A stretch of 62,000 nt of DNA from Gnetum montanum (Eukaryota; Streptophyta; Gnetopsida; Gnetales; Gnetaceae): the NCBI GenBank assembly GCA_015680685.1, contig MNCI01007937.1, positions 1,118,007 to 1,180,006 on the forward strand, given 5' to 3'. Numbering within the stretch: the stretch's first letter is position 1; each line of letters begins with the position of its first letter. Shown one piece after another: positions 12,011-22,688 of the stretch. Below the pieces are notes generated by a model that worked only from the letters and a program-made list of their open reading frames with translations, was not told the DNA's origin and ran no database searches. The translations under genes were made by a program, and so were the position numbers.

Positions 12011-12818
12011 TGATGAGTGGTGAGATACCCCTACACTCAACCATACAAATACGAGCATTACACGCATGATTTGGTCGAACTCCGTAGACTAAGTCCCTAC
12101 ACACCTCGTGGAACACTTAGGGTTAATCATTCATTGTCTTCTCAGACTTACTTGTATTTGTCACGATTGTGTGGTTAAGTAAGTTTGAGGTATATGATTT
12201 TTATATCTTTTCTATTTTATCTCCTATGCTAACGAGGTGAAGAGTGAAGAGAATAATTAACTAAATTTTACTAACTAACTAAGCCTTAATTAACCTAGCA
12301 TCAGCATCCGTTCCCACTTATCGTTCACACCCTGAACCGATGCAACCTTGGTTACCAAATGCTAGTCATTGCTGGGATCACCAAGGGTAACGCACGTGCT
12401 CGAAGCGGTTGTACTGAGGCACTTAACTAGGAGAGAAGGCTTGAGAGAGATTTAATAACTAATAAAACATTTAAATGATAAACAATAAATGGCAATAAAT
12501 AAAATCCTATTTAGCCTATTCCATGCACTGCAAGGTTTATCCAAGAAGTTCATCTTTATTTCCATACACAAACTTGTGTTTAGGTACAATATTTGCTTGA
12601 ATAAAGATCCGTTCACTTTGGAGCTCCTACTGCGGGCACATGGAAATTATTCTATCTCTAGAGAGGTAAAACTACCAGAGTTTCGCTACGGGTCTAGATC
12701 TAGATGAGAAACAAAGGGAGAGCTGCCTCTTATTTATAGACTTGGTGACACACCGCGATATCGCGTGGGATGCGATATCGTGACAGATGCAATATCGCAT
12801 CCCATTAACATGTGATCA
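12011..12818 (-). repeat. 5' LTR of G1
   Basis: In plus view it starts TGATGAGTGG and is alignable with the G2 LTRs at 46236 and 53946 over nearly its whole length. This includes the polyA-like TTATTTATAGA and the GATATC-rich palindromic segment at 12755-12800. The far end is diverged: TGATCA at 12813-12818 is the best candidate terminus. As the element reads on the minus strand, this LTR holds its promoter and transcription start. No target duplication can be checked because the other LTR is missing. Confidence 0.8.
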
Positions 12819-14006
12819 TTGAAATTTAACAGGAAAGAAACTAAATGACTTTTGACGAATAAAAATTAACCTAGATAGAGCATGGTGACTAGAAATAAAC
12901 AATTGGGAGGAGAATATGATATATAAAATGGAACTTGATTATTGGAGTCTTTAAGACTTCATGATTATGGTTTTTCTTTTTTAAAGATAAGATTAGATTG
13001 GTACTTTGATGTGATTTTTTTAAAAGAATTTTGATTATCTCATCATGGTTGAACTTTAAGATCTGAGGAATAATCTCATTGTACTTCAAATCTTTCTTTA
13101 TTAATATAATATCTTCTTGCCTATTCAAAAAAGGACACTTAAACTATTAATAAAGATAATTATGTCATATATTTTTCAAGTAAAGTATAAAGTAAAAGCT
13201 TTGTTCAAATAACATTTGAGGAAGATTTTCATCGCAAGTTGTGGCAAGTTGTGTACAGTGTAAGCATCTTTCTTTGCTTACTATTAGAGTCCATCTAACT
13301 ATCCATCCAAAAGTGGTGACCTTGATTAAATTTCTTCATAATCCTTATGTTCTATTTCTTGTTGGTATTATTTACAGTGTTATTGAGTTCCACCAAACTC
13401 ATAACACTTGTAAAGTTAGATCTAGCAAGTGCATATGAGACCTAATTATTTCAAAATTAAATCTAGGTGATGGTTTAATATCCTAATTTGAGCATACCTA
13501 GTGCCTTTGCATGATTTATTTGTAATGAAATTTGCATGAAAAATCCCAAGATTGAACAACAAATATAGGAAGAATGCATAATGCAAAACTATGAATAAAA
13601 ATGAAAAACAAAACAAAAGAACAATGAAGAAGGAAATTTAGGGGCATTTTTCCATGGAGTCTATTCTTACTTTAGGAAAGATATTGAATTGATTTCATGT
13701 TTATTATCTAGAAAGCTATGCATCAAATGAATCCGATTCTTGGAAGCTAGGAATTGAGGATTCGCAATTCAATTTGCATTTGGGTACATAAGCATATGCA
13801 AAGATTACAGATGGGTTCATAGGTGGGAATGTGAATTACAAAGTAATAAAATATTTAAATTAAATATTTTTAGTTTTTTTTACACATTTTACTTCTATTA
13901 AATATTTTTTATTTAAATTAAATTAAAATTTTCTGCATAGAATCTTATGCACTTCGGTTCATGTTCCACCTTCCAAAATGCACAGTTCATAAAAAATTTA
14001 TGAGAT
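12819..14006. other. Unassigned AT-rich DNA
   Basis: No recognisable gene or element. Frames at 12889-13128 (minus) and 13241-13438 (plus) are short, AT-driven and without family features. This is the start of about 6 kb that is not obviously transposon-derived. Confidence 0.5.
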
Positions 14007-14359
14007 TCAAAAATCCTTGACACATAGCTGGAAAGGAAGTGTGCCTTCTAGCATGTTGTCAGTCAAATCGAGTTGAAAGAGATAGGAGAAATTTTCAATG
14101 TAGTCTGGAAGAAAGGAACCTATTTGCAACTTCTTGTTAGAAAAAAACAAATTTGGAAGAAAGGAAATATTGAGGGACTTAGAGATGCTTTTCATGAGAG
14201 TTTTCTTCAAGACTTAAAGCAACCAAATTGCAGAGACATGTCAATGATGATGGAATTGTTCCATATATATGATTGAATGACAAATCTAATTCTTTAAGAG
14301 AAGTGAGATTGGTTAGACACAAGGGGAATATTTCCAATGAGATGATTTTCACCGACTAG
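14007..14359 (-). pseudogene. Leucine-rich-repeat protein fragment (receptor-like type)
   Basis: The minus strand encodes about four consecutive LRR units of the plant extracellular type. GENHLIGNIP is followed, after a +1 frameshift near 14320, by LTSLKELDLSFNHIYGTIPSSL. A second shift near 14210 leads to LFQLDLTDNMLEGTLPFQLC. The LxxLxLxxNxLxGxIP pattern is unmistakable. No signal peptide, transmembrane segment or kinase is nearby. Only a piece of a receptor-like protein or kinase gene remains, so specificity cannot be assigned. Confidence 0.75.
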
Positions 14360-15750
14360 CTACACATTAAAGTATGGGAGTGTTGATGGCAACATCTCCC
14401 ATGCTTGGAATGGGGGCCATGGTTACTAAATCTACTATCAATATATATAGTTTCTCAATTATAAGTCATTATTCTTTGAAACAGTTTACCTGACACTTAG
14501 GGTTACTCCCAAAATATTAATATCAACGTTATTCATGACTAATAGGTTTGGATCCCATGAGTTTTATTTAATTAGTCTTACAGTTGGTATTACGAGTGGA
14601 GGCCATTAATATTTGTGATTGGGAAATAATTTATTAACACCTTTTAAAATTAAAAATTATATGTAAGGCTTAAATGTTTTTTTTAAAGTATTGTACTAGA
14701 GTTTAACTCATTTAATAACTAATTCATAGATACTAAATATGTTGCATTGATAAATAACGCAACAGGCTAGTCTCTATTCAAATTTGTGGCCTCTAAAAAT
14801 TATTTACTCAAATGTTACAAAAAAACTTATAAAGCAAGCAATAGAACACATTAAGGAGTGAACAGTCAGAACTTTTACCTTGAGTGATGAGCAACATAGA
14901 AGTGAACCATACTGAAAACCTTTATCCGGAGTAAGCTATTGAGCAATGAAGTGAAGAGTTATTTTATTTCATTCTTACAACTTTCTAGGTAGAATAATGA
15001 TTTAAAACCAGGTTATATTTGAAATTTCAGCAAACTTGCAATATTACTGATGCTACATTGCTTAAATTTCTGAATTCAAAAAATTGATATTCACATTTTT
15101 TTTATTAGTATTTGGATTTGTCTATGGGGTTGGAAATCTTAGAGTTGCTATGGCTATCTTCTATGGGGGACTTCAAGTTATGTTTGGTGCACAATCACAA
15201 CAGGAATAGTGTAATGAAACTAGATAAAATTAGCCCAAGGAAGTTGGACTTCAAATGCTAGAGAAGGTACAATTGTAAGTTTTGAAATTGAAAATAGGAC
15301 TTTGTGGCATCTCTTACCATCCTATTTCCTAGTTAGTCACATGGGATCTACTATTTCAAAATGTAATCAAGTTTACATTGGCTGTAATATTTGTCCAAGC
15401 TCTTTATTTATGGTGGGATCTCTTTAGAATCCAGTCATTACCATGACATCGATGTTTGCACATGCACAACTTTCCAATGCCTAGACTTCCTCATTAACTT
15501 AGTTTTCAAAGTATGCATTTAATTATTACTCACCATAACCACAAAGTAAACTAAATATAAAACATATTTTAAGTTAAATTCAATTAATTCCTTGGGGTAT
15601 GAAATAGATTTAGGATTTCATAAAAATGCTTGTGGGAAAATAACCAATGAGTTGATTAATCATAAAACCAATTAAAATAGTGGAAGGGAGCCCAGCACGT
15701 TGGTTTTCCAGACGAGTGATTGTGGGATTGAATAATTGGCCTAGAGGGTT
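14360..15750. other. Unassigned DNA
   Basis: No open frame of note and no recognised repeat. It may be the decayed remainder of the LRR gene region, but nothing in the sequence proves this. Confidence 0.4.
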
Positions 15751-15854
15751 GAAGGTCACAAAGTCCATTTACTCTTCATCATCTTTCCCAGGTGTACTTC
15801 GTGAAGGTCACAAAGTCCATTTACTCTTCATCATCTTTCCCAGGTGTACTTCGT
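15751..15854. repeat. 52-bp tandem duplication (two copies)
   Basis: The unit beginning GAAGGTCACAAAGTCC and ending GTGTACTTCGT occurs at 15751 and again, with no visible difference, at 15803. It lies at the 3' end of the DRB pseudogene, covering its last codons, so the copies are recent relative to the decay of the gene. Confidence 0.95.
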
Positions 15855-16441
15855 GATTTAATGATCACTAGACCGTAAGATCGGAAAGCCTTATTGACCT
15901 CTTTCTCCTTTGGCATCTCTAACGCCGTGTTGGCTGTGTTTTTCTTAACCTGCTTCTTTGTTCTGGTAGTTTCCCCAGTGATCATTCGCCCAGCAACATT
16001 AACCGTGCATGTGAACGTGAGAAGATGTCCTAGCCCAGACGGTGTGGTGGTATACCTTGGCAGTGACAGTTCGCTCCGGAGCGCCATTTCCTACAATAAA
16101 TTCTTGCTCATACTTGAGTCCATTTCTTAGAGTCTTCTTTCTGTCACCACCTCCAGTGCTTCCTCCACAATAGCCTCTTCTGCGTGTCGTAGCATACTGA
16201 AATACAGTCTCCTCCACAATAGCCTCTTCTGCGTGTCGTAGCATACTGAAATACAGTCTCCTCCACAATAGCCTCTTCTGCGTGTCGTAGCATACTGAAA
16301 TACAGTGGACCTGAGTACGTTCTTCCTTCAAAGCACCACCTTGAAGTGCAAATTGTGATCTGGACCCCCTCACCTATAGTAATATAATGGTAAGTTCTGG
16401 CCACACTTCTGTGCCAATTCCTGCAACTAATTTTTAAACAT
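15821..16441 (-). pseudogene. Double-stranded-RNA-binding (DRB/HYL1-like) protein pseudogene with two dsRBDs
   Basis: The minus strand starts ATG-TTT-AAA-AAT-TAG, then LQELAQKCGQNLP and GGPDHNLHFKVVL, which is the N-terminus of plant DRB proteins (MxKNxLQELAQ...REGPDH). After a frameshift, CFEGRTYSGPLYFSMLRHAEEAIVEE completes dsRBD1. The end of this domain is triplicated by a 49-bp repeat. dsRBD2 follows: SKNLL-stop-EMALRSELSLP, YTTTPSGLGH, TFTCTVNVAG, then TKKQVKKNTANTAL. DRB proteins partner Dicer-like enzymes in small-RNA processing. Stops at two expected Gln codons, other stops and frame changes mark this as dead. No intron is evident between the domains. Confidence 0.8.
16160..16306. repeat. 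49-bp tandem repeat, three copies, inside the DRB pseudogene
   Basis: Starts of CCTCCACAATAGCC lie at 16162, 16211 and 16260, giving an exact 49-bp period. The copies look identical. Each encodes the last helix of dsRBD1 on the minus strand. Because 49 is not a multiple of three, successive copies are read in different frames, and all are open. Confidence 0.97.
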
Positions 16442-17640
16442 GATTGGTGTCAAGGGGAGAGGCGGTGGTGAGTAAATGAAGCCAGATCGATCCTACCTAT
16501 TTTGTTCATTAGGTATTACACATGTTGCCACTCCGTTCATTCACCTCTTTATCAGGAAAAGTGCAGAAAGGAAGAAGGAACGCAAAAAAAAAAAACAAAA
16601 AAAGAAGGCAGTAACGGAGATCTGTAACGTGCATGTGTATTGCTGGAAATTGTCATTTTTTCAGGTTCCTTTCTAGACTTTTCTGTCATCTTGTGTTTTA
16701 GAATTTTAGAAACATTCTAGTAATCCTGTAACTTGCTCAATGATGCTTGCAAGGAGGGAAATCTGCCTACACTAAACTGAGGTTGCAGGGAATCTACAAT
16801 TGACTAGGTGATTCTACCGTTTCGAAAACGCCTATGGATGTTGCAGGAAATCTGCAACTTTCCCTGCAGTACTCCAGCAGCAAGCAAGGCATGCTTGGCC
16901 AATCCCGAAGTATCGGTGTTGCTCTCAAAATGGTTGTTGCAGGGAATGTTCTAGCCGCAACCGACGTTGTTTGGAAAATGCGCACTACTCCAGGCCTTGT
17001 TAGAGGAAACATGCATTATTCGTCAGGTCCAGGTTTATCACTCTACCACCATGGTGGGTCAATCTGCCTACATGGTTAGTTGTTGGTAGATTCATAGCGT
17101 CAGTGTCGCTATTACCCTCATTGCCAAATGTAGACTTACGCGACAGTTTGTGGGCATGCAGGTGCCATCGATATCGAACGTCGTGCTTCCTACAGGCCTA
17201 TCCATGGAGCATGAATTCCAGCATTCCCTGCATTCCTATTTTGGGTTGGTAGCATTGGCATTCAGTCTCTGCCACTAGTCTGCGTTGTCATTGCTAGTGG
17301 CAGTGTAGTGGTGCATGGTGTGGCTTGATTGAATTCTTATTGCTAGAGCTAGCTTAGGCAATCAACCCTTATATTCGTATCCAAAAGATGAGCCAATTTC
17401 TTTTCAAATCTTCCTCACGCGTGGTTGCCTATCGAGCCGTTGTAGTGGACTTGGTGGATGTTGCAGTGGTAGTCCTTGCAAGCGTTTGGGAGAATGGCGT
17501 GGTCGCAAGTGGCAGGAACGATAAGGCGGGTCAGGCTTTGCCCTACCCACACGACACGGTGGTGCTACTAGAGGGTCGCACTGTGTACGTTGCTCCTGGT
17601 GTCAATGATGGTGGCATCTACAAATGCACATGATTACGGG
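16442..17640. other. GC-richer region, no gene recognised
   Basis: Noticeably richer in G and C than its flanks and upstream of the DRB pseudogene start. It contains an A-run at 16586-16600. It also holds three variants of a TTGCAGGGAATCTGCAA-like sequence (about 16786, 16840 and 16934), some forming short inverted repeats. Frames at 16834-17079 and 17388-17633 have no recognisable domain. It could be old promoter or first-exon sequence of the DRB locus. Confidence 0.35.
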
Positions 17641-18880
17641 TGGCTGTGAATAAAGTTTTGGCACATAATTTCCTTAGATCATGGGATCTGTATTTTATAG
17701 AATTTAGTTGTTCACATTTTTGTTATTTTTATGTTGAAGCTATTGTAATGATGCCCAAGGATAGAGTTGCACATTTGCATATAAGTTAAAATAGCTTAAT
17801 CATTCATGTTTCTTCAATGGGGTGTATTAATCATTCCTATCTAAAGTCATACTACATGTAGCTAACAATCATCAACAAGTAAGCCTACCTTCAATGGTCC
17901 ACTATGACCTTAAATTGGCAAAACAACCTACCAAGGTCTTAAACTAGTACCACGAATCACCATGGTCTTAAACTAGCAACTTTGGTGACCTGGATAGCTT
18001 GGTTTTATCATCTCATGTGGCCTGTATGCATTGTAGCATCATAGTATGTAGTGGTGTTTTGTATTCTTTGTTGGTGTCTTTCAGGTCAATCCTCCAAGCA
18101 TCAACAAAGAGAGGTCATTGAAACACTATAAAATTTTGTATGTTATAGCCAATTTCCATCATGTAGCTTTCATCCTATGAAACCTAAGGCAAAACTTCAT
18201 TGTAAGTNCTAGCATGGAGGGGTGGGGGTTTCTCCCTTAGCATGGACACTTTGCTCCTCCCAACATGGAGATTGCATGCATAGCTTGGAAACCTTCTCCC
18301 TTAGTGTGGAAGTTTCCCCCCAGCATGGAAGCGAAAAAAGCCAAATTTCAACACTCCATGCACTCCAACATTGACCAACCGCTTTAACAAGGATGGAAAA
18401 AGGCTCAGCATAGAAGATTTATCTCTAGTGTGAAAGGTGTTTCCCCATTACTATTTATAGTAAACAGAATGACCATGGGGAAAAGGCACTTACTATATAT
18501 GGTAACCCCTCCAAATTTGGGCACCCATCTCACTTGTACGAGGCAGAAATTTATAACAAAATTACAACCAATTTATAGCCATTTTGTAGCATCATTCATG
18601 GCCTACGACCTATAAAAACTAGCCTCAAACACCATTTAGAGGTTTAACACTTTGGCAATTCCATAACCTTACATTGGTTTAGTAATTTTTTCCAATTTCT
18701 ATGATTTTTGGATAGTTCCATAATTTTTCACAATTCCACACTTGGGTATTTTCAAGCACTCAATAGCTCTTGCAATCTCCCATGTTTGCATTTTCTTGAA
18801 CCCTACTATGGAAGCATTAGAGCCTTAATACTTGTGAACTTTTGGGGTCAACCTAGCATTTCTAGGACTCCCAACCCCCA
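17641..18880. other. Degraded repeat DNA, no gene
   Basis: Contains three variants of CTTAAAYTRGCAA-like sequence (17910-17975), one resembling 60020-60050. A stretch at 18050-18125 is alignable in reverse with 44740-44815. A cluster of AGCATGGA-type words lies at 18210-18330 and is also seen near 33855. A single N stands at 18208. It is probably old LTR material, but the element cannot be named. Confidence 0.45.
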
Positions 18881-20016
18881 TGGAGTAGGTTCACTTAATA
18901 ATTAATTCACCTTCAATGCACAAAAACCAAATAATATGAAAAAACAAAATTATTTACTAGAAAACAAGAAAAATAGATAACTTCAATTAAAATTATTAGA
19001 AGATTACATCAGGGTTCACACAACCAGAAGCACTCAAAAATCGATCACACTCAAACAATATTGTAGAGCATGAGGCTTTATAATCACACAATGGTTGTTC
19101 TCAATGTAAGACAATCAATAGAAATCTCTCCCATAACCTAGGACTAAGATCTCAACTCATAAGTGAGATACAAGAGAATAGAACACATAGATCAACATAA
19201 CAAAAGTTGATCTTGGAGATGTAACCATCTATTGCATTCATCCAATGTGCTCATCCAATCTCTCCTGCCTAGTTCTCCTTGCATACATGCTCTTCCATCT
19301 CTCTCATGGATGAAGACATACAACATTATAAAGATTCAAAATCCTAGGAAGTTTTCTATTTGTCTCCCTAGATGTTTTTCACATAGATTAGGAGTATTTT
19401 GGATGTTTTCCAATTGAAACACCACATTAGAAATTTTCTTCTTCGTTGGCATAGACATTTCTTGTTTCATGTAGATGTCTCCTATGAAAGCTCTATTCTA
19501 AGGATAGATGTCTACTATTTTTGAAAGACATCTTCTTTGGACTGGAGACATCTTCACTTTAGGGAAGACATCTTTAGAAAGACGTTTATCTCTTTAGGGA
19601 TACATCTTCTATGAAAGCTTTGCTCTCAGGAGAGACATCTACTATTTTTGGAAAACTTATTATATGGACTAGAGATGTCTTTACTTTAGGAAAGACATCT
19701 TTGAAAAGACATCTATCTATTTTCAAAGACATCTATCTTGAAGATGCCAAAAATAAAAATGCCTTTTTTTTATGTCGGAAGCCTTTGGATGCCTTCCAAC
19801 AAATTCCCATAGACCCTAGAACCTCCTAAACTCATCAAAATAAGCCAAAAACATCTCCAAACATACCAAAACATCCAATAATATTCATCATAAAAATCAA
19901 AACAAAAACACATAAAAAAGCTAGACACACATGTCTAGGTCTTCTCCAAGAATGAAACCTACAAAAACAACTTGTAGGACAAGCATAAGGGAATTGGAAG
20001 GGCTATTCCTATGCTA
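18881..20016 (-). repeat. 3' LTR of the chromovirus
   Basis: Alignable with 32749-33846 throughout, for example the shared stretch around CCAAATAATATGAAA and the final AATTxGAAGxGxTxTTCCTA. Minus-strand start is TAGCATAGG, mutated from TGGTGTAGG seen in the other LTR. A segment at about 19465-19735 is packed with the octamer AGACATCT or its complement. Confidence 0.85.
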
Positions 20017-20031
20017 GCTATCCCACTCTTC
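20017..20031 (-). other. Polypurine tract of the chromovirus
   Basis: Minus strand GAAGAGTGGGATAGC lies immediately upstream of the 3' LTR, as expected for the plus-strand primer of reverse transcription. Confidence 0.7.
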
Positions 20032-20041
20032 AAAAAGTGAA

Positions 20042-20738
20042 CTCATATGAACAAGGGATTAGGGGTAGAAGTGATCCCCCACTTAACAAGTTTGGTTTCA
20101 TGGATCCATACAACATCATCAGTGGATCGATCCTCCCAATGGATCAAATATTCATGCCTCTTGACTCCCTGAGTGCTAGAAGCTTCCATCCACTTAAGTA
20201 CGATTACCTTCTTCTCCATTGAAGGCTTGAACTAATTAATAGTGCTCTTCAACTCATCAATGCTTTCCTATATGGTCTCCTCATCAACTTGTCCATGATA
20301 GTGCACAAGATCTAAAACATTAAACACAAAAGACATACCAACATCATTTGGTAAATCAATCTCAAAAGCATTGTCATTAATTTTAGCCTTGATTTTGAAA
20401 GGCCCAATCTTCTTAGCTTTTAATTTAAAGAAGTTAACATCTCTCAACCACTTTCTCTTCAAGTGCACCCAAACCAAGTCACCAACAACAAAATTAAGCT
20501 TCTACTTACCCTCATTCCTCTTGAGGACTCTCTCTTCAACCTTATTCTTAAGATTTGATTTTACTTGTGCATGGAGATCCCTCATCTCTTGCACAAAATC
20601 AACACAAAGTTGAGCTTCACCATCAAAGCTCTTCAAAGTATCCACCATATTTGGACAAAATCCATAATTCACCTCAAATGGGCTTTTTCTAGTAGCAACA
20701 TTAAAAGCCTTGTCATATGAAAAATCAACATTCTTCAT
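20042..20738 (-). pseudogene. Integrase C-terminal part with chromodomain
   Basis: Single minus-strand frame with stops near 20499, 20265 and 20229. It shows the end of the integrase core (DKAFNVATRKSPFEVNYG), the GPY/F module (LKAKKIGPFKIKAKINDNAF) and a C-terminal chromodomain (KRHEYLIHWEDRSTDDVVW). Chromodomains of chromoviruses guide integration to heterochromatin. The catalytic DDE residues and zinc-binding N-terminus are not present. Stops again fall mainly at expected Gln codons. Confidence 0.85.
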
Positions 20739-21613
20739 CTTTGTGTTAGGAAGTTTCTTATTCTTTCTCCACCATCAAAATCACAATGTATATTACCTTT
20801 ATGCTATTCATCATTATGTCTTACTATTACCAACAATGATATCAAAAGTCACATTATTTTCATCATGCACAACATAACTCAAAACTTCATCATAATCAAC
20901 ACAATGATCATGATGTTCATCATCACAATGAAACAAACCACTACCAAGCTAAAGTGAAAAACTAGAATCCAACACACTAGGTTCCACATAAGAAACATTA
21001 TTACCATATTCAAGGTAAAGCTTAGACTTACTTATCTTTTCATGGCTTCTCTTATCCATATTCAGTTCAACTTGATCTTTAACATGTGGCTGTCCAATCT
21101 CATCAAAGCTTCTAGTTTTAAGATTCCACATAGTAGTCTCTAACTCCAATGGTTTCTCCTATTCTAAGGAATCATAAATAGCTTCTACAACCCACTTTGG
21201 AGGTTCCAACTCAAAAGATAAATCCTTTCCCATGGCTTGAACATTAGATTTATCATCCAAACAATCATTGTTCCACATACATTGGCTAGAAGACTCTCCT
21301 CTCTTCAATGATATAGCCTCAACTTAACAAATATTTTTCTTTCCCTTGCCTCAAGGTATAGAATAATTACATAAAAATGAGTATCATATCCTCTAGTGAT
21401 GCTCTTGATCCTTTATGAAGAAGCTCCTTGATCCTTGTCACTCCTTTGGCCTTGATCTTTCACCTCACATAACTTATGAGGTAAGAACTCTTCTTAATCA
21501 GCCACATACAACATCTTGGAATGTGAAGATTTCTTGATCTCTTTGATGAAGTTCTTGGTCTCTTCCTTTGAAACCTTTGAATATTAAGCACTCCCTTTCT
21601 CAATAAGAGATTC
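20739..21613. other. Chromovirus interior lacking the expected RT
   Basis: Between protease and integrase about 2 kb of RT and RNase H would be expected. Only about 0.9 kb of sequence is present, with no RT, RNase H or HHCC motif in any frame; the short frame at 20949-21149 (minus) matches nothing I recognise. It looks like internal deletion or replacement. Confidence 0.6.
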
Positions 21614-22372
21614 CTAAGAAATTATTTTCTCATTGATATCTACTTCACCAAACCTTTCATCTTCCTTCTTGAACACCTTTGGAAATTTCTCTTCCAAGCC
21701 TAGCACACCTATAGGAATTTTAACTTGCACATCATCATGGTTAGTAGAAACTATTTTCATAACAACAAAATGAAAACTAGTTTCATCATGTTCCTTAATA
21801 TATGCCTTCTCTCCTAGAAGGATTAAGGAATCATTAAATGAGCTTTGTTGCCTCACTTATTCAGCTATCATAGGAATCAAATCATGGACTCCATTAGGTC
21901 TAACAACACTCCACATATTTCTTGCTCCATCAAACTGAGCACCATTGTCCAAATTCCAAGGTCTATTAAGAATTACATCAGCATAATCTATTGGAAGAAC
22001 ATCACACCTCACAACATCATGAAAGCTTCCAATTTTGAATTTCAAAGTACATTGTTCTCTCACCTCTTGGGAAAAATCTTTGGATAGCCAATGCACTTTA
22101 GAGACTCTTGGATGAGGATGAGTTACTAAACATAATTTAGTAACTACCTAGAAGAAATAACATTTTCTTGGGCTCTTCCATAAATCAAAATATGAATCCA
22201 TTCCCCACTAAGTAAAAAACTAACTCCAATCTGAAACAACAAATTTCTATTGGGGTGATCTCCTCTATTCACATTCCCCATGAATGCACAAGAGTTTAAT
22301 TTAGAAACATCCTCAATTTTTGGTGCATTATGATTACCTCTCTAAAGAGCTTGGCTTGATGTCTCCTCCACA
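21614..22372 (-). pseudogene. Protease region of the chromovirus
   Basis: The minus-strand frame contains CDVLPIDYADVILNRPWNLD, the flap-to-C-terminal segment of a Ty3 retropepsin, followed by a linker with EEKFPKVFKKEDE. In an intact element that linker precedes the RT. The N-terminal catalytic triad is lost: the expected DxGS position reads YGRAQENVIS. After 21614 no RT motif follows. Confidence 0.75.
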
Positions 22373-22688
22373 TCTATGGTTTGCACATATTTTCCCTTGG
22401 TTGCCTTGTGAAGCAAATATTCCCATTGCTTGTGTCCCTGTTCTCCAAACTTGAAGCACTAAAATTTTGATGAGCTACTACCTTCATCCTTACCTTTCTT
22501 TCTTGGGTCCCTCTTCTCATCACCTCATTCAATCTTCTTATCTTGGCTGCCCTCCTTGTCTTTAGATTTGTATTTCGATCCCTTCTTAAATCTAGATCCC
22601 TTGTCCTTCCCCTTAGAAGTTTGTTTGCTCTTATTTCCAAATCCACCTAATTTCTTCTCAACTTTGAGTGCCAAATCATAAGTCTCAT
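22373..22688 (-). pseudogene. Gag C-terminal part (broken zinc knuckle) of the chromovirus
   Basis: Minus strand encodes a Lys/Ser/Gly-rich tract (KSKQTSKGKDKGSRFKKGSK) and a zinc knuckle that reads CFKFGEQGHKQWEY. Two of the expected cysteines have become Phe and Tyr and a stop replaces the residue before the first. The coding frame runs straight into N1 at 22688 and resumes at 31832. Confidence 0.75.

Larger units (their letters stand above)
8505..12818 (-). mobile_element. Ty3/gypsy family A element G1 (5' LTR, gag, protease; pol deleted)
   Basis: Right end is an LTR (12011-12818) read on the minus strand, followed inward by a primer site, gag and protease. At 8505-8740 the sequence matches the post-integrase region of G2 (48610-48845). 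At 8746 it jumps to a region matching G2 51910 onward. About 3 kb with RT, RNase H and integrase is therefore missing, and the join carries the single N at 8745. No left LTR is present. G1 retains the gag core that G2 has lost. Confidence 0.85.

Noticed and set aside
12889-13128. 79-codon minus-strand frame rich in Lys, Ile and Asn
   Set aside because: Composition simply reflects AT-rich DNA; no domain or homologous copy in the window.
16586-16600. A-run considered as polyA tail of a DRB retrocopy
   Set aside because: It lies upstream of the pseudogene start and on the opposite strand from the mRNA sense.
17388-17633. 81-codon frame in GC-richer DNA
   Set aside because: Val/Ala-rich without recognisable motif; such frames are expected in GC-rich sequence, so not called a gene.
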